Positions 41,696-51,425 are shown, counted from the first letter of the stretch. The stretch is DNA of 64,000 bases from Arthrobacter sp. MMS18-M83 (GCF_026683955.1 NZ_CP113343.1:2232001-2296000); one strand, 5' to 3'. Translations and numbers: made by a program. The notes: generated from the sequence alone by a model not told the origin.

Positions 41696-42856
41696 ATGCT
41701 CTCGGACAAATCCTTCCCCGTCATCGAAGCCACGTTGCCGCTCGTCGGCTCCCGGATTGGCGACATCACCCCCAAGTTCTATGCCCGCCTCTTCGCTGCG
41801 CACCCCGAACTGCTCGATGGGCTCTTCAGCCGTTCGAACCAGCGTTCCGGAAGCCAGCAGCAGGCCCTGGCCGGAAGCATCGCCGCCTTTGCAAGCCATC
41901 TGGTGAACAACCCCGGAACGCTGCCGGAGACGGTACTGTCCCGCATTGCGCACCGCCACGCCTCACTCGGGATCACCGAGCCGCAGTACCAAGTGGTCTA
42001 CGAGCACCTCTTCGCTGCCATCGCAGAGGATCTCGCCGAAGTCATCACCCCTGAAATCGCCGAGGCCTGGACAGAGGTCTACTGGCTCATGGCGGACGCA
42101 CTGATCAAGATCGAAAAAGGACTCTACGCGGCGCAGGCCAATGGAAAGATGTGGAGCGCTTGGAAGGTCGCGTCCAAGACTCCCGCCGGGACCGGATCCA
42201 AGACCTTCACCCTCGAGCCGGCCGACGATACCCCCATCACCGAAGCACTGCCTGGCCAGTACATCAGCGTCAAGGTCACGCTCCCTGACGGCCTGCGCCA
42301 GGTCCGTCAGTACTCTCTTTCCGGCGACGCCGGCACGAGCCGAAGCTTCACTACCAAGATCGACGACGGCGGCGAGGTCTCGCCTGTGCTGCACCACACC
42401 GTAGAGGTTGGCGACGTCCTTGAGATCTCCAATCCCTATGGCGAGATCACGCTGAAGGACGGCAACGGCCCAGTGGTCCTCGCCTCCGCCGGCATCGGCT
42501 GCACTCCCACGGCATCCATCCTGCGCGCGCTCGCAGATTCCGGCTCCGACCGTCAGGTCCTGGTCCTGCACGCGGAGAGCAACCTGGACAGTTGGGCGTT
42601 GCGCGGGCAGATGACGGACGACGTCGAGCGCTTGGATGGAGCCGAGCTCCAGCTCTGGCTGGAGGAACCGCAGCCCGGGTCCAAATCGGGCTTCATGTCA
42701 CTGCGCGAAGTGGACCTGCCGGCCGACGCATCGCTCTACCTGTGCGGGCCGTTGCCGTTCATGAAGCACATCCGCAACGAAGCCATCAATGCCGGAATCC
42801 CTGCCACGAAGATTCACTACGAGGTCTTCGGACCGGACATCTGGCTGGCGAACTAG
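41696..42856 (+). CDS. hmp: Flavohemoprotein, nitric oxide dioxygenase
   Basis: Converts NO and O2 to nitrate using NADPH. The 386-residue protein joins a globin domain (1-140; proximal His in IAHRHASLGITEPQY, Phe/Tyr B-helix side in KFYARLFAAHPELLDGLF) to a ferredoxin-reductase module with the FAD motif VRQYSLSGD, NAD motif VLASAGIGCTPTASIL and YLCGPLPFMKHIR. The C-terminus HYEVFGPDIWLAN is normal. It is controlled from the preceding nsrR. Confidence 0.94.
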   Translation: MLSDKSFPVIEATLPLVGSRIGDITPKFYARLFAAHPELLDGLFSRSNQRSGSQQQALAGSIAAFASHLVNNPGTLPETVLSRIAHRHASLGITEPQYQVVYEHLFAAIAEDLAEVITPEIAEAWTEVYWLMADALIKIEKGLYAAQANGKMWSAWKVASKTPAGTGSKTFTLEPADDTPITEALPGQYISVKVTLPDGLRQVRQYSLSGDAGTSRSFTTKIDDGGEVSPVLHHTVEVGDVLEISNPYGEITLKDGNGPVVLASAGIGCTPTASILRALADSGSDRQVLVLHAESNLDSWALRGQMTDDVERLDGAELQLWLEEPQPGSKSGFMSLREVDLPADASLYLCGPLPFMKHIRNEAINAGIPATKIHYEVFGPDIWLAN

Positions 42857-42915
42857 CTAGCAGTAGACGTCGTTTAGAGGCCGCATAACGACCGCATAAC
42901 GACAACAAGTGCGAC

Positions 42916-43542
42916 TCAGTTGGGCCGGCGGACCACCAGCAGCGGCAGCATCACCTCGTCCACCACCTTCACCAGGAAATCGTCATCGATCGGTGCTCCC
43001 GAGAAGATGAACCGCTGCCGCAGCAAGGCGGGGCCGGCCTCGATTCTTGTCTCCGTGGCCACGTTGGGATCGCATTCGCCGCGCGCCACAGCCTGCTCAA
43101 TGATGGCGCGCATGATCTTTCCTACGTTGCCACGCGTGTACTCGTGGACTTCAGCGGCCACCGCTGGGTTCTGGAGCGCTTCCCCCAATAGCCCGCGCAT
43201 GGCTTGCCCCACTTCTCCTTCGAGCTGTTGCGCTACTAGCCGCAGGATCGCCAGGGCGTCCTCGCGCAGGCTACCCGTATCCGGCGCAGACGAAGGACTG
43301 GGCATGGCATCGTAGGCCGCCTCGAGCACCAATGCCGCGCGGCCGGGCCACCGCCGATACAGCGAGGCTTTGCTCGCCCGGGCGCGCTCGGCGACGCTGT
43401 CCATGGTCAGGGCGGCGTACCCGGATTCGGCGATCTCTGCCCGGACAGCTTCGAAAATTGCACTGTTCAGGGCAGCTCCGCGCCGGCGCGGCAGTCTGCG
43501 GTGGTCCTGCCGTTCCGGCGAAAAGTCCTGCTGCTCCGCCAC
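42916..43542 (-). CDS. TetR family repressor of the MFS/phosphotransferase cassette
   Basis: A 208-residue TetR-type regulator. The helix-turn-helix is LTMDSVAERARASKASLYRR, followed by WPGRAALVLEAAY; the C-terminal ligand domain (TetR_C_16-like) has AMRGLLGEALQNPAVAAEV. It is the last gene of a coupled run MFS-phosphotransferase-TetR. GTG 43542 lies 1 base after the preceding stop; GTG 43551 is a possible alternative. The palindrome at 47692 in the cassette promoter is the probable operator. Confidence 0.82.
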   Translation of the reverse strand: MAEQQDFSPERQDHRRLPRRRGAALNSAIFEAVRAEIAESGYAALTMDSVAERARASKASLYRRWPGRAALVLEAAYDAMPSPSSAPDTGSLREDALAILRLVAQQLEGEVGQAMRGLLGEALQNPAVAAEVHEYTRGNVGKIMRAIIEQAVARGECDPNVATETRIEAGPALLRQRFIFSGAPIDDDFLVKVVDEVMLPLLVVRRPN

Positions 43543-43543
43543 G

Positions 43544-46105
43544 TCAAGCACTCGCAGACGAAGCGGCCGGCAGCACCACTCCCAGATTCCCATCCACGAG
43601 CACCCACTGCCCGTCGGCCAGGATGCTGGTTCCCGAACCTGTGCCCATGACTGCCGGAATTCCGTATTCCCTGGCCACGATCGCCGCATGGGAGCCGAGT
43701 CCGCCGGCATCCACTACAACCGCGGCGGCCCGTTGGAACAACGGCGTCCACGCAGGGTTGGTATACGGGCAGACCAGGATTTCGCCGCTGCGGAGCTGAC
43801 CGAACTCGGCCGGCCCACGGATCACGCGGACAATCCCGCTTGCCTGACCGCGGCTGGCCGGAGTACCGGAGACAAGCGCCCCTGACACGCGGTGGCCTCG
43901 ACCATGGTGATCTCGGTCAAAGAGCAAAGCCGGATCAAGCAGCGGAATACCCTCCAACTCGCGCCGTTTCGCCGCTCGCGCCAGCACCAGCGGCCGGTAA
44001 CGATCCCGTAGGGAAGGTGGCAGCGCACCGCCGTCGTCCGCATCCGTGATGGATTCCAATTCCTCGAACCGCAGGTGATATATGTCGTCGGGTTCATCGA
44101 TCACGCCAGCCAACACCAACCGGCGGCCGAGCTCCCGGTAGGCACGGCGGATCGGCGGGATGGCCTTGGTAGCGTAGAAGTGGCTGTCCTCGCGGAACGC
44201 CATTCCGGCTCGAACAGCCTCCACGGCGGCGAGCACCCTCCGCCGCACCGGTTCGAACCTGAGTGCAGGGTGACCCTTCAATTCCGCAAGCGCCGTCCCG
44301 GTCTGGTCGGCCGTTTGGTGCCGCTCTCCGGACATGGCTTTCACCAGCCCAAGCACCACTTCGGGGGCATCGGACCAGGTGGGCGAACTGCTCAGGACAA
44401 CGCTGGTGGTTTCTCGGTGGCCGTATTCGAGCTGAAACGCCTTGAACGCTTCCCTGAAAGCACGACGCTCGGGATCCTTTTCCACCAGGTCCACCAGCTG
44501 GCGGGGGTCTGCTTCGAGAAAGGCGCGTGACAAGCTCGAGTCCTCTGCCGCCAGGGAAGCGAGCCGTTCAAGTGCCCGATTCGCCTGGCTCGTCCGGGTT
44601 TCCGCCCCAGCGATCAGCGCAGGCGCAAGCCTTGCCTTGCCGAGGAACAGGAGCATGAAGCGAATCTTCAGCATCGGCACCAGAATGCCGGGCAGGTAGG
44701 AGATCCTCAAGTCCGTGATACCCCGCATCGTCGCGAAGCATTCCTCCAGGAATGCAACCACCGCACCCCATCGCAGCAGACCGAGATCCTTGCCGTTGAG
44801 TCGTTCGACATTGCCAAGGAAGAGGGCGAAGCGCGGATCTTGGGTCCACGCTGCGGGCTTGAATTGCCTTGACCGGCGCAGCAAAAACACGGGCGCGGCA
44901 AGCGTCCGGATGGTCGGGTGCGGCACCGGCGGGATGAGTTGCACCACCACGCCGTCGTCTTCCGGCAACAACTCCTCAACGCTCGGGAAAACGACGCCCA
45001 CGCTCCCGGCCATCCCCTGCAACATTGCCAGGATTCCCCGGCTCATCCACCCGGAGACGTCCAACGGATACGGCCGTTCCTGGAACATCTCGATGAAGAA
45101 CGGCCCCACCCGCCTTTGGACCGCGTTGAGGCTGGGCGGTTGCGGCGGAAGTGCCGTGATCGGCCGGGACTGCAGCACGTACATCACGCCCCCGGCGACG
45201 GCCCACTCGATGTCCTGTGGCCGGCCGAAATGCTGCTGGGCTTCCTGTCCCAACCGTGTCAGCTCCGCCAATTGCTCTGCGACGAGCCCTGGCCTGGCGG
45301 CGGGCGTACCAGCCCTTTCCCGCGTACCACCGCCCGCTGCCGCGCTGATCACCACCTCGCGGCCGCCCGGCGTGAAGGCAAGAACCTTTCCCCAGCGGTC
45401 CAGGACGTAGTGCTCCGGCGTCACCCGGCCCGAGACCACGGCCTCCCCCAGCCCCGGGTTCGCGTCCACCACCACTTCACCCCGCTCGCCCGTGACCGGG
45501 TTCGCCGTGAACATCACACCCGCCATGGCGGCCAGCACCATTTTTTGTACGACGACGGCGATTGTCACCTCGTGCGGGTCGATCCCCTGCCGTCGGCGGT
45601 AGGCCATGGCCCGGTCGGTCCACAACGACGCCCAACAAGCGACCACCGACTGGACCACGTCGTCCTCGCCAAGTACGTTGAGGTAGGTATCCTGCTGGCC
45701 GGCAAACGCGGCACCCGGCAGGTCCTCTGCCGTGGCACTGGACCTGACTGCGACCGCTCCGCCGCCCAGCTTCGCATACGAATCGAGGATTTCCTGCCGC
45801 AGCGAACCGGGCATTTCCGCCCCGGCAAAGAGGGCCCGGATGGCGGCGCCGCCGGTTCCGTCACCGCCGTCGGGCGCTCCGGCGTCGGGCGCTTCACCGG
45901 GCTCCCTGGACAGCAGGTTGTCCAGCTCCACCCCCACGTTAGTCTGCGCCAGGAAGGACAGGTACGCGCCCGTGGTGATGATGAAGCCCGGCGGCACCGG
46001 AAACCCTTGGCGCACCAGCTCCCCCAAAGCGGCGCCCTTACCGCCCACCACGGCGATGTCCCTAGCGCCAAAATCGGCCAGCGGGGCTGCGGTTTGCTCA
46101 GTCAT
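43544..46105 (-). CDS. PEP synthase / rifampin phosphotransferase-like enzyme
   Basis: An 853-residue dikinase-type protein. N-terminal ATP-grasp domain (PPDK_N; VVGGKGAALGELVRQGFPVP, AVRSSATAEDLPGAAFAGQQ, GVMFTANPVTGERGEVVVDA), a long central domain and a C-terminal swivelling His domain (DAGGLGSHAAIVAREYGIPA). PEP synthase has a PEP-binding TIM barrel after the His domain; here the His domain ends the protein, as in rifampin phosphotransferase Rph. It should therefore transfer phosphate from ATP via His to a small molecule bound by the central domain. It is coupled to an MFS exporter and a TetR repressor. Start 46105 has AGGAG 7 bases upstream. Confidence 0.82.
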   Translation of the reverse strand: MTEQTAAPLADFGARDIAVVGGKGAALGELVRQGFPVPPGFIITTGAYLSFLAQTNVGVELDNLLSREPGEAPDAGAPDGGDGTGGAAIRALFAGAEMPGSLRQEILDSYAKLGGGAVAVRSSATAEDLPGAAFAGQQDTYLNVLGEDDVVQSVVACWASLWTDRAMAYRRRQGIDPHEVTIAVVVQKMVLAAMAGVMFTANPVTGERGEVVVDANPGLGEAVVSGRVTPEHYVLDRWGKVLAFTPGGREVVISAAAGGGTRERAGTPAARPGLVAEQLAELTRLGQEAQQHFGRPQDIEWAVAGGVMYVLQSRPITALPPQPPSLNAVQRRVGPFFIEMFQERPYPLDVSGWMSRGILAMLQGMAGSVGVVFPSVEELLPEDDGVVVQLIPPVPHPTIRTLAAPVFLLRRSRQFKPAAWTQDPRFALFLGNVERLNGKDLGLLRWGAVVAFLEECFATMRGITDLRISYLPGILVPMLKIRFMLLFLGKARLAPALIAGAETRTSQANRALERLASLAAEDSSLSRAFLEADPRQLVDLVEKDPERRAFREAFKAFQLEYGHRETTSVVLSSSPTWSDAPEVVLGLVKAMSGERHQTADQTGTALAELKGHPALRFEPVRRRVLAAVEAVRAGMAFREDSHFYATKAIPPIRRAYRELGRRLVLAGVIDEPDDIYHLRFEELESITDADDGGALPPSLRDRYRPLVLARAAKRRELEGIPLLDPALLFDRDHHGRGHRVSGALVSGTPASRGQASGIVRVIRGPAEFGQLRSGEILVCPYTNPAWTPLFQRAAAVVVDAGGLGSHAAIVAREYGIPAVMGTGSGTSILADGQWVLVDGNLGVVLPAASSASA

Positions 46106-47675
46106 TTTGGGCTCCTGGTGCGGTGCTGTCCGCGGGGTCGGAAGCTTCCGGGATTGCGGCGTCGGAGCGCGCGGTATCTGCATGCGCGGTGGTCCGCAGC
46201 TCCCGCTCGGGGAGGAAGAGCGTCAATACGAACGCCACAGCCAGCACCACCGCGGCAAAACCGAAAACCGGCGGAACCGCATGGCCGAACGCCTGGGCAA
46301 CCGCAATGCGGTCCGCGGCCGGCAGCGCTTCCAGGGCTTTGGGCGTCAAGGATTTGATGCGATCGCCCAAAGCGGCGGCCAGCGGTCCCGGGACCGCCGC
46401 GGCGAATCGCGCCGTAATCAGGGAACCCAAAACAGCCACGCCGACGGCGGCACCCACTTGGCGGAGAAAGGTCACCGTTGACGTCGCAGCACCAAGGTCG
46501 CGGCGCTCCACGGAGTTCTGCACCACCAGCACCATAACCTGCATGACGAGCCCAATTCCCAGTCCGAGAAGCAGCATGGAGAGCAGGACGAGCCACGGGC
46601 TGCTACCTGAGTCCATGGTGCTGAAAAGCCAGATTCCAGGAACCGCAAGCAGCGTTCCGGCCACCGGATACAGCTTGTAGCGCCCGGTGAGGGTGATCAG
46701 TGCGCCGGATCCCGACGTCGTGAGCAGAAAGCCAACCATCAACGCAATCAGCATGCCGCCGGACGCTGTGGCCGACATGCCCATCCCCACCTGCAAGAAC
46801 GCCGGAAGGTAATTCAGCGTGGCGAACATCGCAAAGCCGACCAGGAAACTCACTGCGGTCGGTATGGCAAAGGCAGGGTCCCGGAACAGGGACAAGGGGA
46901 TGATCGGATCAACCGTGCGGCGCGCCCTGAATAGCCAGGCGGCCAACGCCACAAGAGCCACCGCGCCGAGGACCGGAGCCACCCAAACCGGCCCGGCGTA
47001 GCTGCCACCGCTGGAGAGGAAAATCACCGCGACGATGGCTAGGCCCAGTAAGGCCGCGCCTCCGTAGTCCACGCGTCGTCCGCGCGGAGTGACCGGGAGC
47101 CGCAAAGTAAACGTGACCACGGCAAGGGCTGCCAAGCCGAGAGGAACGTAGAAGTAGAAGATCCAGCGCCAAGAAAAATGGTCCACCACTGCGCCGCCTG
47201 CCAAAGGTCCGGTCACCGCGGCCATGACGAAGGCTGCGCCGATAATGCCCAGAAGCCTGCCGCGCTCGCGGGGACTGACAAGTTCGCCGATGACCGCCTG
47301 CGCCCCGATCATGAGCCCACCGCCACCGATGCCCTGAACCGCGCGGAAAGCGATGAGCTGCGGCACGGACTGCGCCAGGGAGCACAGTCCCGCGCCGATG
47401 ATGAAGAAAATGAGGGAAACCTGCAGGATCCGTTTGCGCCCGAAAGCGTCGCCAAGTTTGCCTGTGAGCGGCATGGCGGCCGTGGCGGCGACAAGGTAGC
47501 CGGTGATGATGGTGGACATCTGATCCAAGCCGCCCAGGTCCCCGGCGACGGTCGGCAGGGCCGAGGCCATGACAGTTTGGTCCAGCGCGCCGAGGAACAT
47601 CACCAACAGGATGCCGGGCAGCGCAGTCCTGATGGCAGAGTGGACCCTCTTGGTGTGCTGCTGGGCGTCGTCCAT
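46098..47675 (-). CDS. MFS efflux transporter, EmrB/QacA-like (DHA2)
   Basis: A 525-residue, 14-helix drug antiporter-like protein. The first helix GILLVMFLGALDQTVMASAL and motif GKLGDAFGRKRIL (motif A) are classic, with IGGGGLMIGAQAVIGELVSP and motif C-like AAVTGPLAGGAVVDHFSWRW. It starts an apparent operon whose next gene overlaps its stop by 8 bases. A TetR-type palindrome lies 17 bases upstream of its ATG. The substrate is unknown. Confidence 0.87.
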   Translation of the reverse strand: MDDAQQHTKRVHSAIRTALPGILLVMFLGALDQTVMASALPTVAGDLGGLDQMSTIITGYLVAATAAMPLTGKLGDAFGRKRILQVSLIFFIIGAGLCSLAQSVPQLIAFRAVQGIGGGGLMIGAQAVIGELVSPRERGRLLGIIGAAFVMAAVTGPLAGGAVVDHFSWRWIFYFYVPLGLAALAVVTFTLRLPVTPRGRRVDYGGAALLGLAIVAVIFLSSGGSYAGPVWVAPVLGAVALVALAAWLFRARRTVDPIIPLSLFRDPAFAIPTAVSFLVGFAMFATLNYLPAFLQVGMGMSATASGGMLIALMVGFLLTTSGSGALITLTGRYKLYPVAGTLLAVPGIWLFSTMDSGSSPWLVLLSMLLLGLGIGLVMQVMVLVVQNSVERRDLGAATSTVTFLRQVGAAVGVAVLGSLITARFAAAVPGPLAAALGDRIKSLTPKALEALPAADRIAVAQAFGHAVPPVFGFAAVVLAVAFVLTLFLPERELRTTAHADTARSDAAIPEASDPADSTAPGAQND

Positions 47676-47691
47676 GGCCCGGTCCCGGAAA

Positions 47692-47714
47692 TTAGAGAAC
47701 TGCTGGTTCTCTAA
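47692..47714. promoter_or_regulatory. TetR-type operator of the MFS/phosphotransferase cassette
   Basis: TTAGAGAAC-TGCTG-GTTCTCTAA, perfect 9-bp arms with a 5-base spacer, AT-rich against its surroundings and 17 bases before the MFS start. It fits occlusion of the promoter by the TetR protein encoded third in the run. Confidence 0.75.
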
Positions 47715-47765
47715 AAGCTACTCTCGCCGCTTGCGCTGCACAATGGCTGGAATCAAGGAAACGAC

Positions 47766-47806
47766 GACGGCCCCGCACCTTGAGCGCAAGATGCGGGACC
47801 GCCGTC
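47766..47806 (-). terminator. Probable pckG terminator
   Basis: An imperfect GC-rich stem between GACGGCCCCGCACC and the region 47791-47806, directly after the pckG stop. There is no long T run. Confidence 0.45.
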
Positions 47807-47822
47807 CTAAGGGCCTGGTGGT

Positions 47823-49658
47823 CTAGGCCAGGCGGGACTTCAGGCCTTCGAGTTCGGCCAACAGCGCAGCCGGCAGGGAATCGCCGAACTTTGCGTACCA
47901 TTCCTCGATCGATGCCAGTTCGGTTTTCCACTCGGCGGGGTCGACGCGAACTGCGGCTTCCACCTCGGCGGGGGTCATGTCCAGGCCTTCGAGATCGATG
48001 GACTCGCCGGTCGGTACGAAGCCGATGGGAGTCTCGACCGCGTCGGCCTTGCCTTCGAGGCGTTCGATGGCCCACTTGAGGACACGGGCGTTGTCACCGA
48101 AGCCGGGCCATGCGAAGCCACCCTCGGCAGTACGGCGGAACCAGTTGACCAGGAAGATCTTGGGCAGTCGGTTTTGTCCAAGGGAGTTGGCCTTGGCGGA
48201 CAGGTTCACCCAGTGGTTCAGGTAGTCACCTGCGTCGTAGCCGATGAACGGCAGCATGGCCATGGGGTCGCGACGCACGACGCCGACTGCACCGGCCGCA
48301 GCAGCGGTGGTCTCCGAGGACAGCGTGGAACCCATGAAGATGCCGTTGGACCAGTCGCGGGCCTCGGTAACCAGCGGGATGGTGGTCTTGCGGCGCCCGC
48401 CGAACAGAATCGCGGAGAGTTCCACACCTTCCGGGCTGAAGTACTCCTCGGCCAGCATGTCGATCTGGTCGATCGGCGTGCAGAAGCGGGAGTTCGGGTG
48501 TGCCGCAGGCTTGTCGGAGCCTGGGGTCCAAGAGTTGCCCTGCCAGTCAGTCAGGTGCGCCGGAGTTTTCTCCGTCATGCCCTCCCACCAAACACCGCCG
48601 TCGTCGGTCAAAGCAACATTGGTGAAGATGCTGTTGCCCTTGGCGATGGCGCGCATGGCGTTGGGGTTGGTGCCCCAACCGGTGCCGGGAGCGACGCCGA
48701 ACAAGCCGGCCTCGGGGTTGACGGCACGGAGTTCACCTTCCTTGCCGAAGCGCATCCAGGTGATGTCGTCGCCGAGGGTCTCCACCTTCCAGCCCTTGAT
48801 GGTGGGGTCGAGCAGCGCGAGGTTGGTCTTGCCGCAGGCGGAGGGGAACGCCGCAGAGATGTAGTAAGTCTTCTGCTCAGGCGAAGTCAGCTTCAAGATG
48901 AGCATGTGCTCGGCCAGCCAGCCTTCGTCGCGGGCCATGACGGACGCGATGCGCAAGGCGTAGCACTTCTTGCCAAGGAGGGCGTTGCCGCCGTAGCCCG
49001 AGCCGAAGGACCAGATGGAGCGTTCTTCCGGGAAGTGCACGATCCATTTGTCCGGGTTGCAAGGCCACGCAACGTCTGCCTGGCCGTCTTCCAGCGGAGC
49101 GCCCAGGGAGTGCAGTGCAGGGACAAAGAACGCGTCGGTCTGGGTGATACGTTCCAGGACGTCGGTGCCGATGCGGGCCATGATGCGCATCGAGGCAACA
49201 ACGTAGGCGGAGTCGGTGATCTCGACGCCGAACTTGGGGTCTTCAGCATCCAGGTGGCCCATGACGAACGGAATGACGTACATCGTGCGGCCACGCATGG
49301 AGCCGGCGAAGAGGCCGCGCAGCTTCTGCTTCATCTCGGCCGGAGCCATCCAGTTGTTGGTGAAGCCGGCGTCGTGCTCCTTCTCGGAGCAGATGAAGGT
49401 CTGCTCTTCCACGCGGGCTACGTCCGCGGGGTCAGAGAATGCGGCGAAAGAGTTGGGGAAGAGCTCCTGGTTCAGCCTCTTCAGGGTGCCCGCCGCGACG
49501 AGTTCGTCGGTCAGCTTCTTGTTTTCAGCTTCGCTGCCGTCAACCCAGTGGATGCGGTCCGGCTGTGTCAGCTCGGCCACTTCCTCCACCCAGGCCAACA
49601 GGCGTGCATGCGTAGTAGGTGCCTTCTCAAGCAGCGGCAGTCGCGCCAGATCGCCCAT
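47823..49658 (-). CDS. pckG: Phosphoenolpyruvate carboxykinase (GTP)
   Basis: Catalyses oxaloacetate + GTP to PEP + GDP + CO2, the entry to gluconeogenesis. The 611-residue product has the P-loop [18 protein letters not shown] with the reactive cysteine, the metal site [18 protein letters not shown], and guanine-binding [15 protein letters not shown]; length and C-terminus match GTP-type enzymes of actinobacteria. GGGAA precedes the ATG. The 280 bases upstream contain a 12-bp palindrome (TAGACCGGTCTA, 49823-49834) of unknown role. Confidence 0.95.
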   Translation of the reverse strand: MGDLARLPLLEKAPTTHARLLAWVEEVAELTQPDRIHWVDGSEAENKKLTDELVAAGTLKRLNQELFPNSFAAFSDPADVARVEEQTFICSEKEHDAGFTNNWMAPAEMKQKLRGLFAGSMRGRTMYVIPFVMGHLDAEDPKFGVEITDSAYVVASMRIMARIGTDVLERITQTDAFFVPALHSLGAPLEDGQADVAWPCNPDKWIVHFPEERSIWSFGSGYGGNALLGKKCYALRIASVMARDEGWLAEHMLILKLTSPEQKTYYISAAFPSACGKTNLALLDPTIKGWKVETLGDDITWMRFGKEGELRAVNPEAGLFGVAPGTGWGTNPNAMRAIAKGNSIFTNVALTDDGGVWWEGMTEKTPAHLTDWQGNSWTPGSDKPAAHPNSRFCTPIDQIDMLAEEYFSPEGVELSAILFGGRRKTTIPLVTEARDWSNGIFMGSTLSSETTAAAAGAVGVVRRDPMAMLPFIGYDAGDYLNHWVNLSAKANSLGQNRLPKIFLVNWFRRTAEGGFAWPGFGDNARVLKWAIERLEGKADAVETPIGFVPTGESIDLEGLDMTPAEVEAAVRVDPAEWKTELASIEEWYAKFGDSLPAALLAELEGLKSRLA

Positions 49659-49822
49659 CGTGGTTCCCTTCCTCGGGTTCAGTGGTGTGTCCTAAATGCT
49701 AGGGGTCGCGGAGTAGACCAATCTGGGTTCGGATGTGGGATCTCCTGACCATTTCGGAGCAAAACCCCTAAAAATCAAGGATCCGCGTCGGGGATTCCTC
49801 AATTTTAGTGACTAAGGTCACA

Positions 49823-49834
49823 TAGACCGGTCTA
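49823..49834. promoter_or_regulatory. Palindrome upstream of pckG
   Basis: TAGACCGGTCTA, perfect 12-bp palindrome 165 bases before pckG. Possible regulator site; no regulator is assigned. Confidence 0.3.
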
Positions 49835-49941
49835 GTTAGGCAGATTACACCACGTCGATTTGGCACGAACAGGGATCTCGCGTAAAGTTTATTGAGGTTC
49901 GAGGGGGGAACGAGTTTGAAAATCCCAAGAATCACCAAAAT

Positions 49942-50015
<74 letters not shown>

Positions 50016-50022
50016 CAAAATG

Positions 50023-50056
50023 AAGACCCGCACCGGGAACGGTGCGGGTCTTTTTT
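50023..50056 (+). terminator. tRNA-Arg terminator
   Basis: AAGACCCGCACC pairs with GGTGCGGGTCTT, followed by TTTT. Confidence 0.92.
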
Positions 50057-50113
50057 GTTAATTTGCGGGCTCGGGTTGGGGTTGCCGTACCGTTCTCCCC
50101 TTGTTTGCCCCGC

Positions 50114-50159
50114 GGATGATGCGACTCGCCGTGTCGCAAACGCTTTCCCAAACCAAAGA
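50114..50159. repeat. 46-bp direct repeat, copy 1
   Basis: Matches 50395-50440 with two differences (core GCGACTCGCCGTGTCGCAA then CGCTTTCCCAAACCAAAGA). The core contains the inverted pair GCGAC...GTCGC. Confidence 0.85.
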
Positions 50160-50232
50160 TGGGGGCGACGGTGCGATCGCCCCATGGCCCCGGCTACTGC
50201 TCACCCAAGTGGACGCCAGTACGGCCGGGTAC

Positions 50233-50324
50233 GATTTTGCGGGATCATCGGCGCTGCCACGGGGTTGGCAACCTTGAAATCACGCTGCCGGCACCATCTG
50301 CAAGGGGAATGATCCTGCAGAATC
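50233..50324. repeat. Stem-loop element, copy A
   Basis: GATTTTGCGGGATCAT (50233-50248) and ATGATCCTGCAGAATC (50309-50324) can pair over 16 bp with two wobble positions around a 60-base loop. A related element occurs at 60591-60682. Confidence 0.65.
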
Positions 50325-50394
50325 CGACGCCTACCCTCGGCATTGGTTCGCCTGCCCGCGCCTTCCTGACCCTCTTTGGCGCGCCAAGGCCCCG

Positions 50395-50440
50395 GGATGA
50401 CGCGACTCGCCGTGTCGCAATCGCTTTCCCAAACCAAAGA
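50395..50440. repeat. 46-bp direct repeat, copy 2
   Basis: Second copy of the repeat at 50114, 281 bases downstream in the same orientation. Confidence 0.85.
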
Positions 50441-50483
50441 AGGTCAGGACGGCACAGCCTCCGGTGAGACGGCCGCGCAAAGC

Positions 50484-50530
50484 CAAGGGCCGCCGTCGTA
50501 CTTCATGAAAAAGTACGACGGCGGCCCTTG
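50484..50530. terminator. Terminator hairpin after nanR
   Basis: CAAGGGCCGCCGTCGTACTT (50484-50503) and its perfect complement (50511-50530) form a 20-bp stem with a 7-base loop. It lies 17 bases past the nanR stop. Confidence 0.85.
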
Positions 50531-50546
50531 CGCTTGGGTGCCCGCG

Positions 50547-51275
50547 TTAGACTGCGACGGCCTCGCTGATGCGGCGGCGGATCCCGTCGAAGTGGCGGTT
50601 GAGCAGTTCGGCGGCAGCGGTCTTGTCTCCGGTTGCGACGGCGGCATAGATGCTTCGGTGCGTCGCCGCGGTGGCCACAAGGTCTTCGTTGGCGGAGCCG
50701 ATTTCCACGTGGATCTTCCGGTAGACCTTCCAGAAGACGCCCATGAGGTTGATGAGGAGCTCGTTGTTCAGCGGTTCGAACAGCCGGCGGTGGAACTCGG
50801 CGTCGGCGGCTACGAAGTTCTCGCCGGTTTGTGCGAGCTCTTCCATTTGCTTGACGGCTTCCTCGATCAGGGCGAGCTGTTCGGTAGTCATGACATCCAT
50901 GGAGGAGCCGATCAGCCCGGATTCGAGGGCCTGGCGCACGTCGACGAGCTGCAACGCCTCAAGGCCCTGGTGGCGCAACGACAAGCGTCCCCGGAACGTC
51001 AGTCCGTCAGCGAGTGCCTCGAAGTTGCTGGGGGCGACGAACATGCCAAAGCCATGGCGAATCTCGATGACGCCCAGGGCCTGCAGCACTTTCAGGGATT
51101 CGCGCAGGGTGTTCCGACCTACCCCCAGGGCCATGGAGAGTTCGTTTTCCGTGGGCAAAGGATCGCCCGCCTCAAGCTCGCGTTCGAGGATCAATTCCAT
51201 AATGTCCGCTTGCAGTGCCCTCAGCCGGGCCTGTGCGCTGAACCGCGCCTGCGGAACGACACCGGAAGTGGTCAT
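50547..51275 (-). CDS. nanR: FadR-type GntR regulator, probable NanR
   Basis: A 242-residue regulator with an N-terminal winged helix (LRALQADIMELILERELEAG, PTENELSMALGVGRNTLRES, IEIRHGFGMFVAPS) and an FCD ligand domain (metal-binding His/Asp in AADAEFHRRLFEPLNNELLI and TAATHRSIYAAVATGD). It is divergent from the sialic acid-type transporter, as NanR is in Corynebacterium glutamicum. Sialic acid or ManNAc-6-P would be the natural inducer, by inference. ATG 51275 has AAGGAG 5 bases upstream; longer starts are weaker. Confidence 0.85.
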   Translation of the reverse strand: MTTSGVVPQARFSAQARLRALQADIMELILERELEAGDPLPTENELSMALGVGRNTLRESLKVLQALGVIEIRHGFGMFVAPSNFEALADGLTFRGRLSLRHQGLEALQLVDVRQALESGLIGSSMDVMTTEQLALIEEAVKQMEELAQTGENFVAADAEFHRRLFEPLNNELLINLMGVFWKVYRKIHVEIGSANEDLVATAATHRSIYAAVATGDKTAAAELLNRHFDGIRRRISEAVAV

Positions 51276-51404
51276 GGCTCTCCTTGCAAAAGTACTCATC
51301 CCTGGCCAGTCCCCTTTCAGGAACCCGGACAAGGAATCAGTGCGGTGTTAACGTTGAGGTGAGCCTAGCGCCCACCGAGAATACAGTGCTTCGCAACATA
51401 CAAT

Positions 51405-51425
51405 ATCGGATGTCCCATCTCCCTG
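51405..51425. promoter_or_regulatory. NanR half-site in the nanR promoter region
   Basis: ATCGGATGT, identical to one arm of the palindrome at 51589, followed after CCC by a degenerate second arm (ATCTCC). It lies 130 bases before the nanR start; probable weaker autoregulatory site. Confidence 0.6.

Larger units (their letters stand above)
50057..50546. other. Repeat-rich intergenic region
   Basis: About 490 bases without a credible gene. It holds two copies of a 46-bp direct repeat (50114-50159, 50395-50440), a stem-loop element (50233-50324) and the nanR-side terminator hairpin. ORFs on both strands run through the repeats but lack ribosome sites and domain matches. Confidence 0.7.

Noticed and set aside
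50201..50437. 78-residue minus-strand ORF between tRNA-Arg and nanR
   Set aside because: Built almost entirely from the 46-bp direct repeat and the stem-loop element; no ribosome site.
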